11,698 bases of DNA from Pyrinomonadaceae bacterium (GCA_026786155.1 JAJAYR010000301.1:1-11698), one strand, 5' to 3'; shown: positions 1 to 5,666, counted from the stretch's first letter. The notes: generated by a model not told the origin, from the letters alone. Numbers and translations are program-made.

Positions 1-1
1 A

Positions 2-115
2 AAAGTTTGGCGGCATTATGAAAAGTTCAGAGTCCAAACTTTAGTTTGTCTGCTCCGCCGCGCTTCGCTGGCGGAAGACACGCGCGGGGCGTGGACTCTG
101 AACGAAAGCAAAATG
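2..115. repeat. Palindromic dispersed element, copy 1
   Basis: A perfect 11-bp inverted repeat (TTCAGAGTCCA at 26-36, TGGACTCTGAA at 92-102) encloses a GC-rich hairpin at 55-74 (CCGCC GCG ctt CGC t GGCGG, one bulged T). The same layout recurs at 5735-5812 with the same 11-bp arms and an identical 20-nt inner hairpin. An outer arm at 2-20 (AAAGTTTGGCGGCATTATG) is the near reverse complement of the sequence right of copy 2, so the full element is probably a larger palindrome. It carries no gene and resembles a REP- or MITE-like non-autonomous element. It interrupts the 3' end of the Abi-type gene. The outer limits are uncertain because the window starts here. Confidence 0.75.
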
Positions 116-532
116 CTTCATTACTTTTGCTTGGGTGCTTACCTCATTTTCGAGTTGATAATTATGCTCATTCATTCGCGCAATATCATCAAAATTTGAA
201 GCGTCCCGAAACCAAAACGCGCCGCCAATCATTGCGGGTTGATAAATTAATTGGGTGCGAAAAGCTATTTCAATTCGCTCAATGGCATCGAAAATCAGAA
301 GCCTCAATTCTCTATCGAACAAATACAAATCCAATACTTTTTCAAAAGTTGTTCCGTCTGCAAATTCATCAGTTACTAAATCCTTAAACGAATACATATA
401 AGCACTTAGCCGGTAATAGCTGATATTTGCCAGATATTTTTCCGCTTTGGTTTTGTGTGAAATTATCAAACCGCGACTTTCGAGAAGTTTTATCTGGTCG
501 GAAATTGTGAGTGGCGGTTTTGTGTATTTCAT
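41..532 (-). pseudogene. Abi_2-family abortive infection protein, truncated by a repeat element
   Basis: The reading frame gives 163 residues starting at an ATG at 532 (MKYTKPPLTISDQIKLLESR), which matches the usual N-terminus of the Abi_2 (AbiD/AbiF-like) family. The motifs YLANISYYRLSAYMY and LYLFDRELRLLIFDAIERIE are typical of the family, followed by FWFRDASNF. Family members are usually near 300 residues. Here recognisable sequence stops after about residue 137, and the last 25 or so codons, including the stop, are supplied by the palindromic element at 26-102. A TTG twelve nt upstream would add four residues and is less convincing. Such proteins are linked to phage abortive infection, probably through an RNA-targeting HEPN-like fold. 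This copy is probably non-functional, unless the shortened form keeps activity. The missing 3' part may lie beyond the window or be lost. Confidence 0.8.
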
Positions 533-630
533 TGTCAGCGACAAAAAGAAAACCCGCCGATTTGAGCGTACCTTTCGGCAGAGGCTTGGCAGGTATTGTT
601 ACTGGTCAGATTACATTCTTGAGTTCGCCG

Positions 631-662
631 TTGTCAAATTTTAACGGTTGTTCTGCTATAAT
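631..662 (+). promoter_or_regulatory. Possible promoter of the DUF779 gene
   Basis: A perfect TATAAT lies at 657-662. A TTGTCA lies at 631-636, but the spacer is 20 nt, longer than the usual 17. The -10 box ends only 10 nt before the ATG at 673, so transcription would start within a few bases of the start codon and the mRNA would be leaderless or nearly so. This agrees with the absence of a Shine-Dalgarno sequence. Confidence 0.4.
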
Positions 663-672
663 TTTACTTGCG

Positions 673-1014
673 ATGAAGGATATTCCAAGAGTTCTCGTTA
701 CCGGCGAAGCGAAAAAAGTAATCGCCGAGATTCGCGCCAAAAACGGCAAATTGATGTTTCATCAAAGCGGCGGTTGCTGCGACGGTTCTTCGCCGATGTG
801 TTACGCGGACGGCGAATTTCTCGTCGGCAGCAGCGACGTTTGGCTCGGCGCGATTGACGGCTGCGATTTTTATATGGCAAAAGACCAGTTCGAGTTTTGG
901 AAACACACCGAATTAACCGTTGACGTTTCAAAAGGACGCGGCGCGTCGTTTTCGCTGGAAATTCCGCTTGGGCTGCGGTTCGTTACAAAGTCGAGAGTTT
1001 TTTCATCGGAATAA
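673..1014 (+). CDS. DUF779 family protein
   Basis: The protein has 113 residues, the usual size for DUF779 (PF05610). Diagnostic features are the core HQSGGCCDGSSPMC (residues 30-43), the aromatic stretch around DVWLGAIDGCDFYM, and the FEFWKHTELTVDV segment. Cysteines 35, 36, 43 and 64 with His30 could form a metal or redox site; this is inference. In other bacteria DUF779 genes often lie beside aldehyde dehydrogenase genes, and the biochemical role is not established. I chose the ATG at 673 because the frame upstream of it does not resemble the family and a TATAAT ends at 662. No aldehyde dehydrogenase is visible here. The gene is followed after 43 nt by hicA and may be cotranscribed with the downstream series. 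Confidence 0.87.
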   Translation: MKDIPRVLVTGEAKKVIAEIRAKNGKLMFHQSGGCCDGSSPMCYADGEFLVGSSDVWLGAIDGCDFYMAKDQFEFWKHTELTVDVSKGRGASFSLEIPLGLRFVTKSRVFSSE

Positions 1015-1057
1015 TCGGAAAATTTAATCGAAACGCGGCTCGGCGATATGATTTGAA

Positions 1058-1243
1058 ATGAAAGTCCGTGAAATTATCAAAATCATCGAAAAAGATGGCT
1101 GGATTTTGAATCGGACAAAAGGCAGCCATCGTCAATTCAAACATCAAACTAAAAACGGAACGGTAACTATCGCGGGACATCTAAACGACGAACTGCACCC
1201 GAAAACGGCAAATAGTGTTTTGAAACAAGCGGGATTAAAATAA
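1058..1243 (+). CDS. HicA-type mRNA interferase toxin
   Basis: This 61-residue protein has the standard HicA (YcfA) layout of a small double-stranded RNA-binding-like fold: MKVREIIKIIEKDGW, then RTKGSHRQFKH with the catalytic histidine at position 24, then GTVTIAGHLNDELHPKTANSVLKQAGL. HicA toxins cut mRNA and tmRNA when released from their antitoxin. All expected parts are present, so the toxin looks intact. The antitoxin gene starts 4 nt after the stop, giving the usual toxin-first order of hicAB. The start at 1058 has no clear Shine-Dalgarno sequence. The module lies between DUF779 and an ArsC-like gene, all in one direction, so it may be transcribed from outside as well as from its own promoter. 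Confidence 0.93.
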   Translation: MKVREIIKIIEKDGWILNRTKGSHRQFKHQTKNGTVTIAGHLNDELHPKTANSVLKQAGLK

Positions 1244-1247
1244 GATT

Positions 1248-1523
1248 ATGAAATTTTTAGTCATCATCGAAAAAGGCGCAAAAAATTATTCGGCTTACTC
1301 GCCCGATGTTGCGGGTTGCGCGGCGACGGGAAAATCAGTTGAGGAAGCACTCGAAAATATGCGCGAGGCGTTGAAATTTCATTTTGAAGGAATGCTAGAA
1401 AACGGCGAAGAAATTCCCGCGCCGAAAAGTTTGAATTACTACATCGAGAAAACCGACGAAATTTCCAGCGAAGATATTCTCGCGCACATCAATCTGGAAA
1501 TTCCCGAACTGGCTTTCGCTTGA
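1248..1523 (+). CDS. HicB-like antitoxin
   Basis: This 91-residue protein has the HicB partial RNase H-like fold: MKFLVIIEKG, then YSAYSPDVAGCAATGKSVEEALENMREALKFHFEGMLENGEEIPAP. That is the usual pattern of strand, GCxxxG turn and long helix. It binds and neutralises the HicA protein encoded just upstream. The C-terminal tail (about residues 65-91, YIEKTDEISSEDILAHINLEIPELAFA) is too short and too acidic for the ribbon-helix-helix or helix-turn-helix domain that many HicB proteins use for autoregulation. This therefore belongs to the short HicB_lk_antitox type, and direct DNA binding is doubtful. The gap to the next gene is only 7 nt. Confidence 0.9.
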   Translation: MKFLVIIEKGAKNYSAYSPDVAGCAATGKSVEEALENMREALKFHFEGMLENGEEIPAPKSLNYYIEKTDEISSEDILAHINLEIPELAFA

Positions 1524-1530
1524 GAATTTT

Positions 1531-1893
1531 ATGTCGGAAAAAATTACAGTCTATGAAAAACCGACTTGCACGACTTGTCGAAATCTAGCCAATTTATTCA
1601 AGGAAAATGATATTGACTATGCTAAAGTCAATTACTTTATCGAGCCTTTGACCGAAGCAAAATTGCGCGAATTACTGGAAAAAGCACATCTTGCGCCGTT
1701 TGACGTTTTGCGAAAAAAAGAGCCGCTGTGCAAAGAATTGAACATCGGCGAAGACACTTCGCCCGACGAAATAATCAAATTGATAGTTGAAAATCCGAGC
1801 CTTTTGCAGCGTCCGATTGTCGAAGTCGGCGACCGGGCGGTTTTAGCCAGACCGATTGAAAAGGCGATTGATTTGATAAAATCAGAAAAATAA
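1531..1893 (+). CDS. ArsC/Spx-family arsenate reductase-like protein
   Basis: The 120-residue thioredoxin-fold protein begins ITVYEKPTCTTCRNLANLFKENDIDY. Cys13 aligns with the catalytic Cys12 of the glutaredoxin-linked ArsC family. Arg61 (LRKKEP), Arg94 (LLQRPIV) and Arg107 (VLARPIE) stand where ArsC has the three arginines that bind the oxyanion. A second cysteine, Cys16, makes a CxxC as in Spx-type members. In this family enzymes reduce arsenate with glutathione and glutaredoxin, and related proteins act in thiol-redox regulation. No ars regulator or efflux gene is in the window, so arsenate as the substrate is uncertain. It starts 7 nt after hicB and ends 3 nt before the DUF2237 gene, which strongly suggests one transcript. 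Confidence 0.85.
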   Translation: MSEKITVYEKPTCTTCRNLANLFKENDIDYAKVNYFIEPLTEAKLRELLEKAHLAPFDVLRKKEPLCKELNIGEDTSPDEIIKLIVENPSLLQRPIVEVGDRAVLARPIEKAIDLIKSEK

Positions 1894-1896
1894 TTT

Positions 1897-2304
1897 ATGA
1901 ACTTAACCAACGGAAACGGAAATGGAAACGGACACAAACCGAAGCCGAAAAATGTTTTGGGCGGCGAATTAAAATGCTGCTGTTTGAAACCGCTGACGGG
2001 TTTTTACCGCGACGGATTTTGTCGAACGGGCGCGGACGACACGGGCAGACACACGGTTTGCGTGGAAGTGACGGAAGATTTTTTAGAATTTTCCCGCGCT
2101 GTCGGCAACGATTTGTCCACACCGCGACCGGAATTCGCTTTTCCCGGATTAGTTGACGGCGATAAATGGTGTCTGTGCGTTCTGCGCTGGCGCGAGGCGT
2201 TTGAAAACGGTGTTGCGCCGCGCGTCGTTCTGGAATCCTGCCACGAATCGGCTTTGAAAGTCGTGCGTTTGGAGGATTTGCAGGCACACGCAGAACAAGA
2301 TTAA
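1897..2304 (+). CDS. DUF2237 family protein
   Basis: This 135-residue protein matches DUF2237 (PF09996) throughout: NVLGGELKCCC, PLTGFYRDGFCRTGADDTGRHTVC, FLEFSRAVGNDLSTPRPEFAFPG, WCLCVLRW, then GVAPRVVLESCHESALKVV. Function is not established. Conserved cysteines (27-29, 42, 55, 92, 94, 115) and histidines (52, 116) suggest a metal-binding or redox protein, which is inference. The N-terminus has a GNGNGNG run coded by an imperfect hexanucleotide repeat (GGAAAC/GGAAAT) and then KPKPK, a flexible tail not part of the family core. It starts 3 nt after the stop of the ArsC-like gene and is the last gene of the tight series. A palindromic repeat begins 5 nt after its stop. Confidence 0.9.
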   Translation: MNLTNGNGNGNGHKPKPKNVLGGELKCCCLKPLTGFYRDGFCRTGADDTGRHTVCVEVTEDFLEFSRAVGNDLSTPRPEFAFPGLVDGDKWCLCVLRWREAFENGVAPRVVLESCHESALKVVRLEDLQAHAEQD

Positions 2305-2308
2305 TTTC

Positions 2309-2401
2309 AACCGCGAAATACGCGAAATACGCGAAAAAAGAAAAGAAAAGAATTTATTGTTCGGAAATCTTTTGTTCGCGCTTTCAGCGTATTTCGCGGT
2401 T
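2309..2401. repeat. Intergenic palindrome with 15-bp perfect arms
   Basis: The arms AACCGCGAAATACGC (2309-2323) and GCGTATTTCGCGGTT (2387-2401) are perfect reverse complements. The left arm continues with tandem CGCGAAATA units. The structure begins 5 nt after the DUF2237 stop and ends 9 nt before the dinB-like start, so it fills the gap. It has the same design as the palindromes at 2889-2974 and 3749-3834. It could act as a transcript-processing or attenuation hairpin. Confidence 0.8.
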
Positions 2402-2410
2402 AAAAATAAT

Positions 2411-2872
2411 ATGCAGACAATCGAACACTTACGCGAACTTTTTGTTTATAACGATTGGGCGAACCGGCGAATTGTGGCGACTTTGAAAGGTATTGATTCC
2501 GAAAAATCGCGCAAGATTCTCGCGCATCTTTTGATTACCGAGCAGGAGTACTTTGAAAGACTTTACGGCAAAGATTCGTTCGGATTCGATTTTTGGCAGG
2601 AATTGTCTTTGGAAGAATGCGGCAATCTGGCGCGTGAAACTGCCGAACGCTACGAAAAACTGCTGCGTAAATTTGACGACGAAGGTTTGGATTTGAGAAT
2701 CCGATACCGCACGAGCGAAGGCGTTTGGTTTGAAAATACTTTCCGCGAACTTTTGACGCACGTCGTTTTTCATTCTTCGATTCATCGCGGAAATATCGTT
2801 TTGAAATTGCGCGAGGAAAATTTCACGCCGCCGAAAATTGATTACATAATTTATTTGCGCGAAACGAAATAG
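2411..2872 (+). CDS. DinB/YfiT-like metal-binding protein
   Basis: This 153-residue four-helix-bundle protein has the DinB-like marks: a start of the type LRELFVYNDWANRRI, His39 in the LAHLLITEQEYFERL helix, and the late motif HVVFHSSIHRGNIV, where His121 and His125 with His39 would bind a divalent metal. The superfamily includes thiol S-transferases (bacillithiol or mycothiol), maleylpyruvate isomerase-like enzymes and many DNA-damage-inducible proteins of unknown role. No substrate can be assigned. I chose the ATG at 2411. An upstream TTG (2357) would place the N-terminus inside the palindromic repeat and adds residues foreign to the family. It is separated from scpA by another palindrome, so joint transcription is possible but would pass through it. 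Confidence 0.88.
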   Translation: MQTIEHLRELFVYNDWANRRIVATLKGIDSEKSRKILAHLLITEQEYFERLYGKDSFGFDFWQELSLEECGNLARETAERYEKLLRKFDDEGLDLRIRYRTSEGVWFENTFRELLTHVVFHSSIHRGNIVLKLREENFTPPKIDYIIYLRETK

Positions 2873-2888
2873 ATTTGCCGATTATTTT

Positions 2889-2974
2889 TTAACGCAAAGG
2901 TGCAAAGACGCAGAGCCGCAAAGTTTTTAAATTAATTTCTTTTGCGCCTTCGCGTCTTTCCGTCTTTGCGTTAA
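2889..2974. repeat. Intergenic palindrome of CGCAAAG-type units
   Basis: The left arm (2889-2923) starts TTAACGCAAAG and contains AAAGACGC and CGCAAAG. The right arm (2939-2974) is its imperfect reverse complement and ends CTTTGCGTTAA. The internal units are short and tandem-like. The element fills most of the gap between the dinB-like gene and scpA, leaving 10 nt before the scpA start, which has no Shine-Dalgarno sequence. It has the same design as the elements at 2309-2401 and 3749-3834 with a different unit. Confidence 0.78.
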
Positions 2975-2984
2975 AATTTTTCTG

Positions 2985-3752
2985 ATGGAACAAGCCGAAC
3001 AACTCAGCTTTGATTTTGATAAAGTTCAGCCGCATTTTAACACCGAATCACCCGACGATATAAAACTCACGCTCGGCGAATTTTCGGGTCCGCTCGATTT
3101 GCTTTTGTTTCTCATCAAACAGGAACGGGCGAATATCTTCGACATTCCGGTGGCGAAAATCACGGACGAATATCTGAAGTATATTCGCCTGATGAAATCG
3201 CTCGACATCGCGCTGGCGGCGGATTTTATCGTGATGGCGGCGACTTTAATCGAGATAAAATCGAAAATGCTGCTGCCGCGTGAGATTTTAGCTGAGTCGG
3301 AAGATGAAATCGAAGACCCGCGACAAGAGTTGATTGACCGCCTGCTCGAACATCAAAAATTCAAAAACGCGGCGGAAATGCTTTACGAGCGCGTAACCAT
3401 CGAACAAGCCGTTTTCCGGCGCGGGCAAATCGAGACGGACGCAAATAATACCGAAACGAACGCGAATGTTTTCGATTTGCTGACGGTTTTTCAAAAAATT
3501 TTGGCGCGGCATAAAGAAGAAGTCCAATTGGAAATTCACCGCGAAGAAATTTCGTTGGCGGAAATGCTGAAAACTTTAAGGAAACGAATTTTTGAGGCGA
3601 AGGAATTAAATTTATTACAGTTTTTTGCCGAACTGCACACGCGCCGCGAACTGGTTACGGCGTTCATCGCCGTGCTGGAAATCGTGCGAACCGAAAGCGT
3701 CAAACTAACGCAGAGCGCAACTTTCGGCGCGATTGTTTTGAGGAAGATTTAA
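2985..3752 (+). CDS. Segregation and condensation protein A (kleisin)
   Basis: This 255-residue ScpA is the kleisin subunit of the SMC-ScpAB condensin complex, which compacts and helps segregate the chromosome. The N-terminal SMC-binding domain shows FSGPLDLLLFLIKQE (33-47), IFDIPVAKITDEYL and the helix AATLIEIKSKMLLP (85-98), the standard ScpA signature. An acidic linker follows, and a C-terminal winged helix from about residue 175 (EISLAEMLKTLRKRI ... LHTRRELVTAFIAVLEIVR) would bind the other SMC head. The first 28 residues, rich in Gln, Asp and Phe, extend beyond the usual core start. The ATG at 2985 follows directly on a palindrome and lacks a Shine-Dalgarno sequence. scpB follows after 89 nt. 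Confidence 0.96.
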   Translation: MEQAEQLSFDFDKVQPHFNTESPDDIKLTLGEFSGPLDLLLFLIKQERANIFDIPVAKITDEYLKYIRLMKSLDIALAADFIVMAATLIEIKSKMLLPREILAESEDEIEDPRQELIDRLLEHQKFKNAAEMLYERVTIEQAVFRRGQIETDANNTETNANVFDLLTVFQKILARHKEEVQLEIHREEISLAEMLKTLRKRIFEAKELNLLQFFAELHTRRELVTAFIAVLEIVRTESVKLTQSATFGAIVLRKI

Positions 3753-3834
3753 ACCGCGAAAGACGCGAAAGACGCGAAAATAAGATTAATTATAATAAAA
3801 TCTTTTCGCGTGTTTCGCGTCTTTCGCGGTTTAA
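3749..3834. repeat. Long palindrome in the scpA-scpB gap
   Basis: Two 32-nt arms (3749-3780 and 3803-3834) pair at 31 of 32 positions around a 22-nt AT-rich loop. Each arm holds three tandem units of the CGCGAAAGA type. The left arm overlaps the scpA stop codon (TAA at 3750-3752), and the right arm ends 7 nt before the scpB ATG. The spacer between the two genes is thus almost wholly this element. In RNA it would form a very stable hairpin that could reduce read-through or hide the scpB start region. Confidence 0.9.
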
Positions 3835-3841
3835 TGGATTT

Positions 3842-4393
3842 ATGGAAATTGAAGAAAAACAACCGCGCTCAATTAGCGAAATCGTTTCAATCGTCGAAGC
3901 GTTGATTTTCGTCGCCGATGAGCCAATAACGGTCAAACTTTTAGCGGAGGTTTTGGAAGAAGACAAGGAAACCGTCGAAGCGGCGATTGCGGAATTAAGC
4001 GGCGAATACGACCGGCGCGAAGGCGGTTTGCAGTTGCGGGAAATCGCGGGCGGCTGGCAAATCTCGACGCGCACGGAATTTCACGACGAAGTTCGCAAGT
4101 TTTTGAAAACGCGCCCGAATGCGAAACTGTCGCTGGCGGCACTCGAAACTTTGGCGGTTATCGCCTATAAACAGCCCGCGACCATTCCCGAAATCTTGGC
4201 GATTCGCGGCGTGCAGTCGGCTTCGGCAATAAAAACCCTGCTCGATAAAAAACTCATCGTCGCCAAAGGTCGCAAAGAAACCGTCGGACGACCGATGCAA
4301 TACGGCACGTCGAAGGATTTTTTGATTCAGTTCGGGTTAAGGGATTTGTCGGAACTGCCGTCAATCGAAGATTTTGAAGATTTGGTTCAGTAA
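3842..4393 (+). CDS. Segregation and condensation protein B
   Basis: This 183-residue ScpB consists of two winged-helix domains that dimerise and bind the ScpA linker in the SMC complex. Visible signatures are IVEALIFVADEPITVKLLAEVL (about 16-38), GGLQLREIAGGWQISTRTEF, LETLAVIAYKQPATIPEILAIRGV (101-124) and the end motif GRKETVGRPMQYGTSKDFLIQFGL. Length and order are standard, and the gene looks intact. The ATG at 3842 has no Shine-Dalgarno sequence and lies 7 nt after a strong palindrome, so translation may depend on scpA or on hairpin opening. Its stop codon overlaps the first base pairs of the next palindromic element (4392-4507). Confidence 0.96.
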   Translation: MEIEEKQPRSISEIVSIVEALIFVADEPITVKLLAEVLEEDKETVEAAIAELSGEYDRREGGLQLREIAGGWQISTRTEFHDEVRKFLKTRPNAKLSLAALETLAVIAYKQPATIPEILAIRGVQSASAIKTLLDKKLIVAKGRKETVGRPMQYGTSKDFLIQFGLRDLSELPSIEDFEDLVQ

Positions 4394-4507
4394 GTCAGAA
4401 CCGTCGGCGGCAGCGGGCGGTTTTAGTTTGTCAACAATATAAAGTTTATCGTATGTCATTCGAGTTGCTAAAACTCAACCATCCGCTACCGCCGGCGGTT
4501 CTGACTT
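4392..4507. repeat. Palindromic element of the GTCAGAACCG type
   Basis: The left arm at 4392-4429 (beginning AAGTCAGAACCGTCGGCGGC) and the right arm at 4470-4507 (ending GCCGGCGGTTCTGACTT) are reverse complements at most positions over about 37 nt, with a 40-nt AT-rich centre. The sequence is unrelated to the CGCGAAA palindromes and to the element at 2-115, so it is a third family. It lies between the convergent scpB and CYTH-like genes. It overlaps the scpB stop and provides the final codons and stop of the CYTH-like gene. It may also work as a bidirectional terminator, though no clear U-tract is present. Confidence 0.85.
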
Positions 4508-5046
4508 TCAAGTTCATTTTGCACGTCGGCGAAGGTTTTTCCGACGAGATTTTTTCCGACGAAAAATTCGTTATTTGAAACATCCGAAATTGCAAACGGC
4601 GGCGTTTCAAAACATTTCATTGCTTCCGCGTTTTCAAAACAAACCTGCGCTAAAATCAAGCCCCAGAGTTCGCCTAAAAATAAATCAATCTCGATTTCTC
4701 TGCCGTTAAAATCGTGGAAATACCTATTTTTACGGATTTCTACGGTTTGCGCTCGTTCGTTTTTCTGCACTTTCCTGCCCTCAAAAACTTCAAACGCGCC
4801 GTGTTCGGTTTCGTTCAAGAAAATTTCGGAGATTTCCCGACCGGATAAATCTGCCAGCGGCGCGTTCTGCTGCAAAATCCAAGTCCATTCCTTCGTTTCG
4901 GGAACGCGCACGGAACGCAGTCGCAGGCGCGTGTTTTCGATGTAGTTGTCGAAAATCTGCTGATGACGGCTGGCACGGGTCAGCGGTTCGGGCAGATTTT
5001 GTAATAAAAAAACGCGGCGCAATTCGATTCGAGATGTTTTTTCCAT
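4486..5046 (-). CDS. CYTH domain-like protein (triphosphate tunnel fold), divergent
   Basis: This 186-residue protein looks like a CYTH/TTM family member. It shows SRIELRRVFLL at the N-terminus (where canonical proteins have ExExK), YIENTRLRLRSVR, EIRKNRYF and the segment FNGREIEIDLFLGELWGLILAQV, followed by PPFAISDVSNNEFFVGKNLVGK. CYTH enzymes bind triphosphate in a beta-tunnel with metal held by glutamates. Several of those acidic residues are changed here: the first ExExK reads RIELR, and the usual AEVE near the C-terminus reads AQVC. Basic tunnel residues remain. Catalysis is therefore doubtful, and a binding role is possible. The last seven codons (ESQNRRR) come from the palindromic element. 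It diverges from the lipoprotein gene and starts at an ATG at 5046. Confidence 0.68.
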   Translation of the reverse strand: MEKTSRIELRRVFLLQNLPEPLTRASRHQQIFDNYIENTRLRLRSVRVPETKEWTWILQQNAPLADLSGREISEIFLNETEHGAFEVFEGRKVQKNERAQTVEIRKNRYFHDFNGREIEIDLFLGELWGLILAQVCFENAEAMKCFETPPFAISDVSNNEFFVGKNLVGKTFADVQNELESQNRRR

Positions 5047-5067
5047 TTTTTTCTATTTTTTCCATTT

Positions 5068-5096
5068 TTGTCCATTTTTGTCGAATGTTTTATACT
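5068..5096 (+). promoter_or_regulatory. Likely promoter of the lipoprotein gene
   Basis: TTGTCC at 5068-5073 and TATACT at 5091-5096 are separated by 17 nt, the optimal spacing for a sigma-70 type promoter, and lie about 40 nt before the lipoprotein ATG. The -35 region sits in an imperfect tandem repeat of TCCATTTTTG (5061-5080). Confidence 0.5.
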
Positions 5097-5135
5097 CGTT
5101 TGTTTTCGATCTATTTTAATTTTTCGGAGTGTAAA

Positions 5136-5666
5136 ATGCGATTTTCTATCTTATTATTTTTAACGATTCTTTTTGTCGGTTGCGGTGGCGCGGAAACCGT
5201 CAGCAACACGACCAATACAACCGTTAAAAACACCAACACTGCAACGCCCAACGCCAATAATCCGCTCGGCACGACCAAACCGCCCGAAGCGGCGACGGCC
5301 AATAACGCACCGACGATTGCGCCGGTCGTGGCGGCTTATTATGAGGCTTTGAAGAAAAAAGACGATGCCGCACTGCGAAAAATTTATTCGCGGGCGACTT
5401 TGAAATCTCTGGAAGCCGATATGAAGGAAGAAAAACAAACGTCGCTCGCCAAATTTATCACCGATCTCGAACCCGCGCCGGACAAGCCTTTTGAGGTGCG
5501 TAACGAGACTGTCGCAGGCGACGTGATTGTCGCGGAAGTGCGCGGCGGCAGCTACCCGAACGGCATCCGCATCAAATTCGTCAAAGAAAACGGCGAATGG
5601 AAAATGACGCAGGAAAGCCCCGACGTTAAAACTGCCGACAAGCCGGTTTCCAATTCTGCGAAGTAA
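5136..5666 (+). CDS. Small lipoprotein with a DUF4878-like (NTF2-like) domain
   Basis: This 176-residue protein starts at an ATG at 5136 preceded by GGAG at 5126-5129, one of the clearest ribosome binding sites in the window. MRFSILLFLTILFVGCGG is a lipoprotein signal with the lipidated cysteine at 16; the -3 residue is Phe, slightly off the usual Leu. Residues 19-63 are a low-complexity linker of Asn, Thr, Ala and Pro. Residues 64-158 (PVVAAYYEALKKKDDAALRKIYSRATLKSL ... VAEVRGGSYPNGIRIKFVKENGEWKM) look like a DUF4878/NTF2-like domain of the sort found in many envelope lipoproteins. The role is unknown. It is expressed alone and divergently from the CYTH-like gene. Confidence 0.8.
   Translation: MRFSILLFLTILFVGCGGAETVSNTTNTTVKNTNTATPNANNPLGTTKPPEAATANNAPTIAPVVAAYYEALKKKDDAALRKIYSRATLKSLEADMKEEKQTSLAKFITDLEPAPDKPFEVRNETVAGDVIVAEVRGGSYPNGIRIKFVKENGEWKMTQESPDVKTADKPVSNSAK

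Noticed and set aside
46..387. Plus-strand open frame opposite the Abi-type gene
   Set aside because: It is antisense to a recognisable protein and begins inside the repeat element.
511..672. N-terminal extension of the DUF779 gene to an upstream start
   Set aside because: The added 54 residues show no family similarity and overlap the divergent gene's start region; a TATAAT lies just before the ATG at 673.
2357..2410. TTG start for the dinB-like gene
   Set aside because: It would place the N-terminus inside the palindromic repeat, and the family alignment begins at the ATG at 2411.
2309..3834. CRISPR array
   Set aside because: The repeated units are only 7-9 bp, are adjacent without spacers and are arranged as inverted arms; there are no cas genes.
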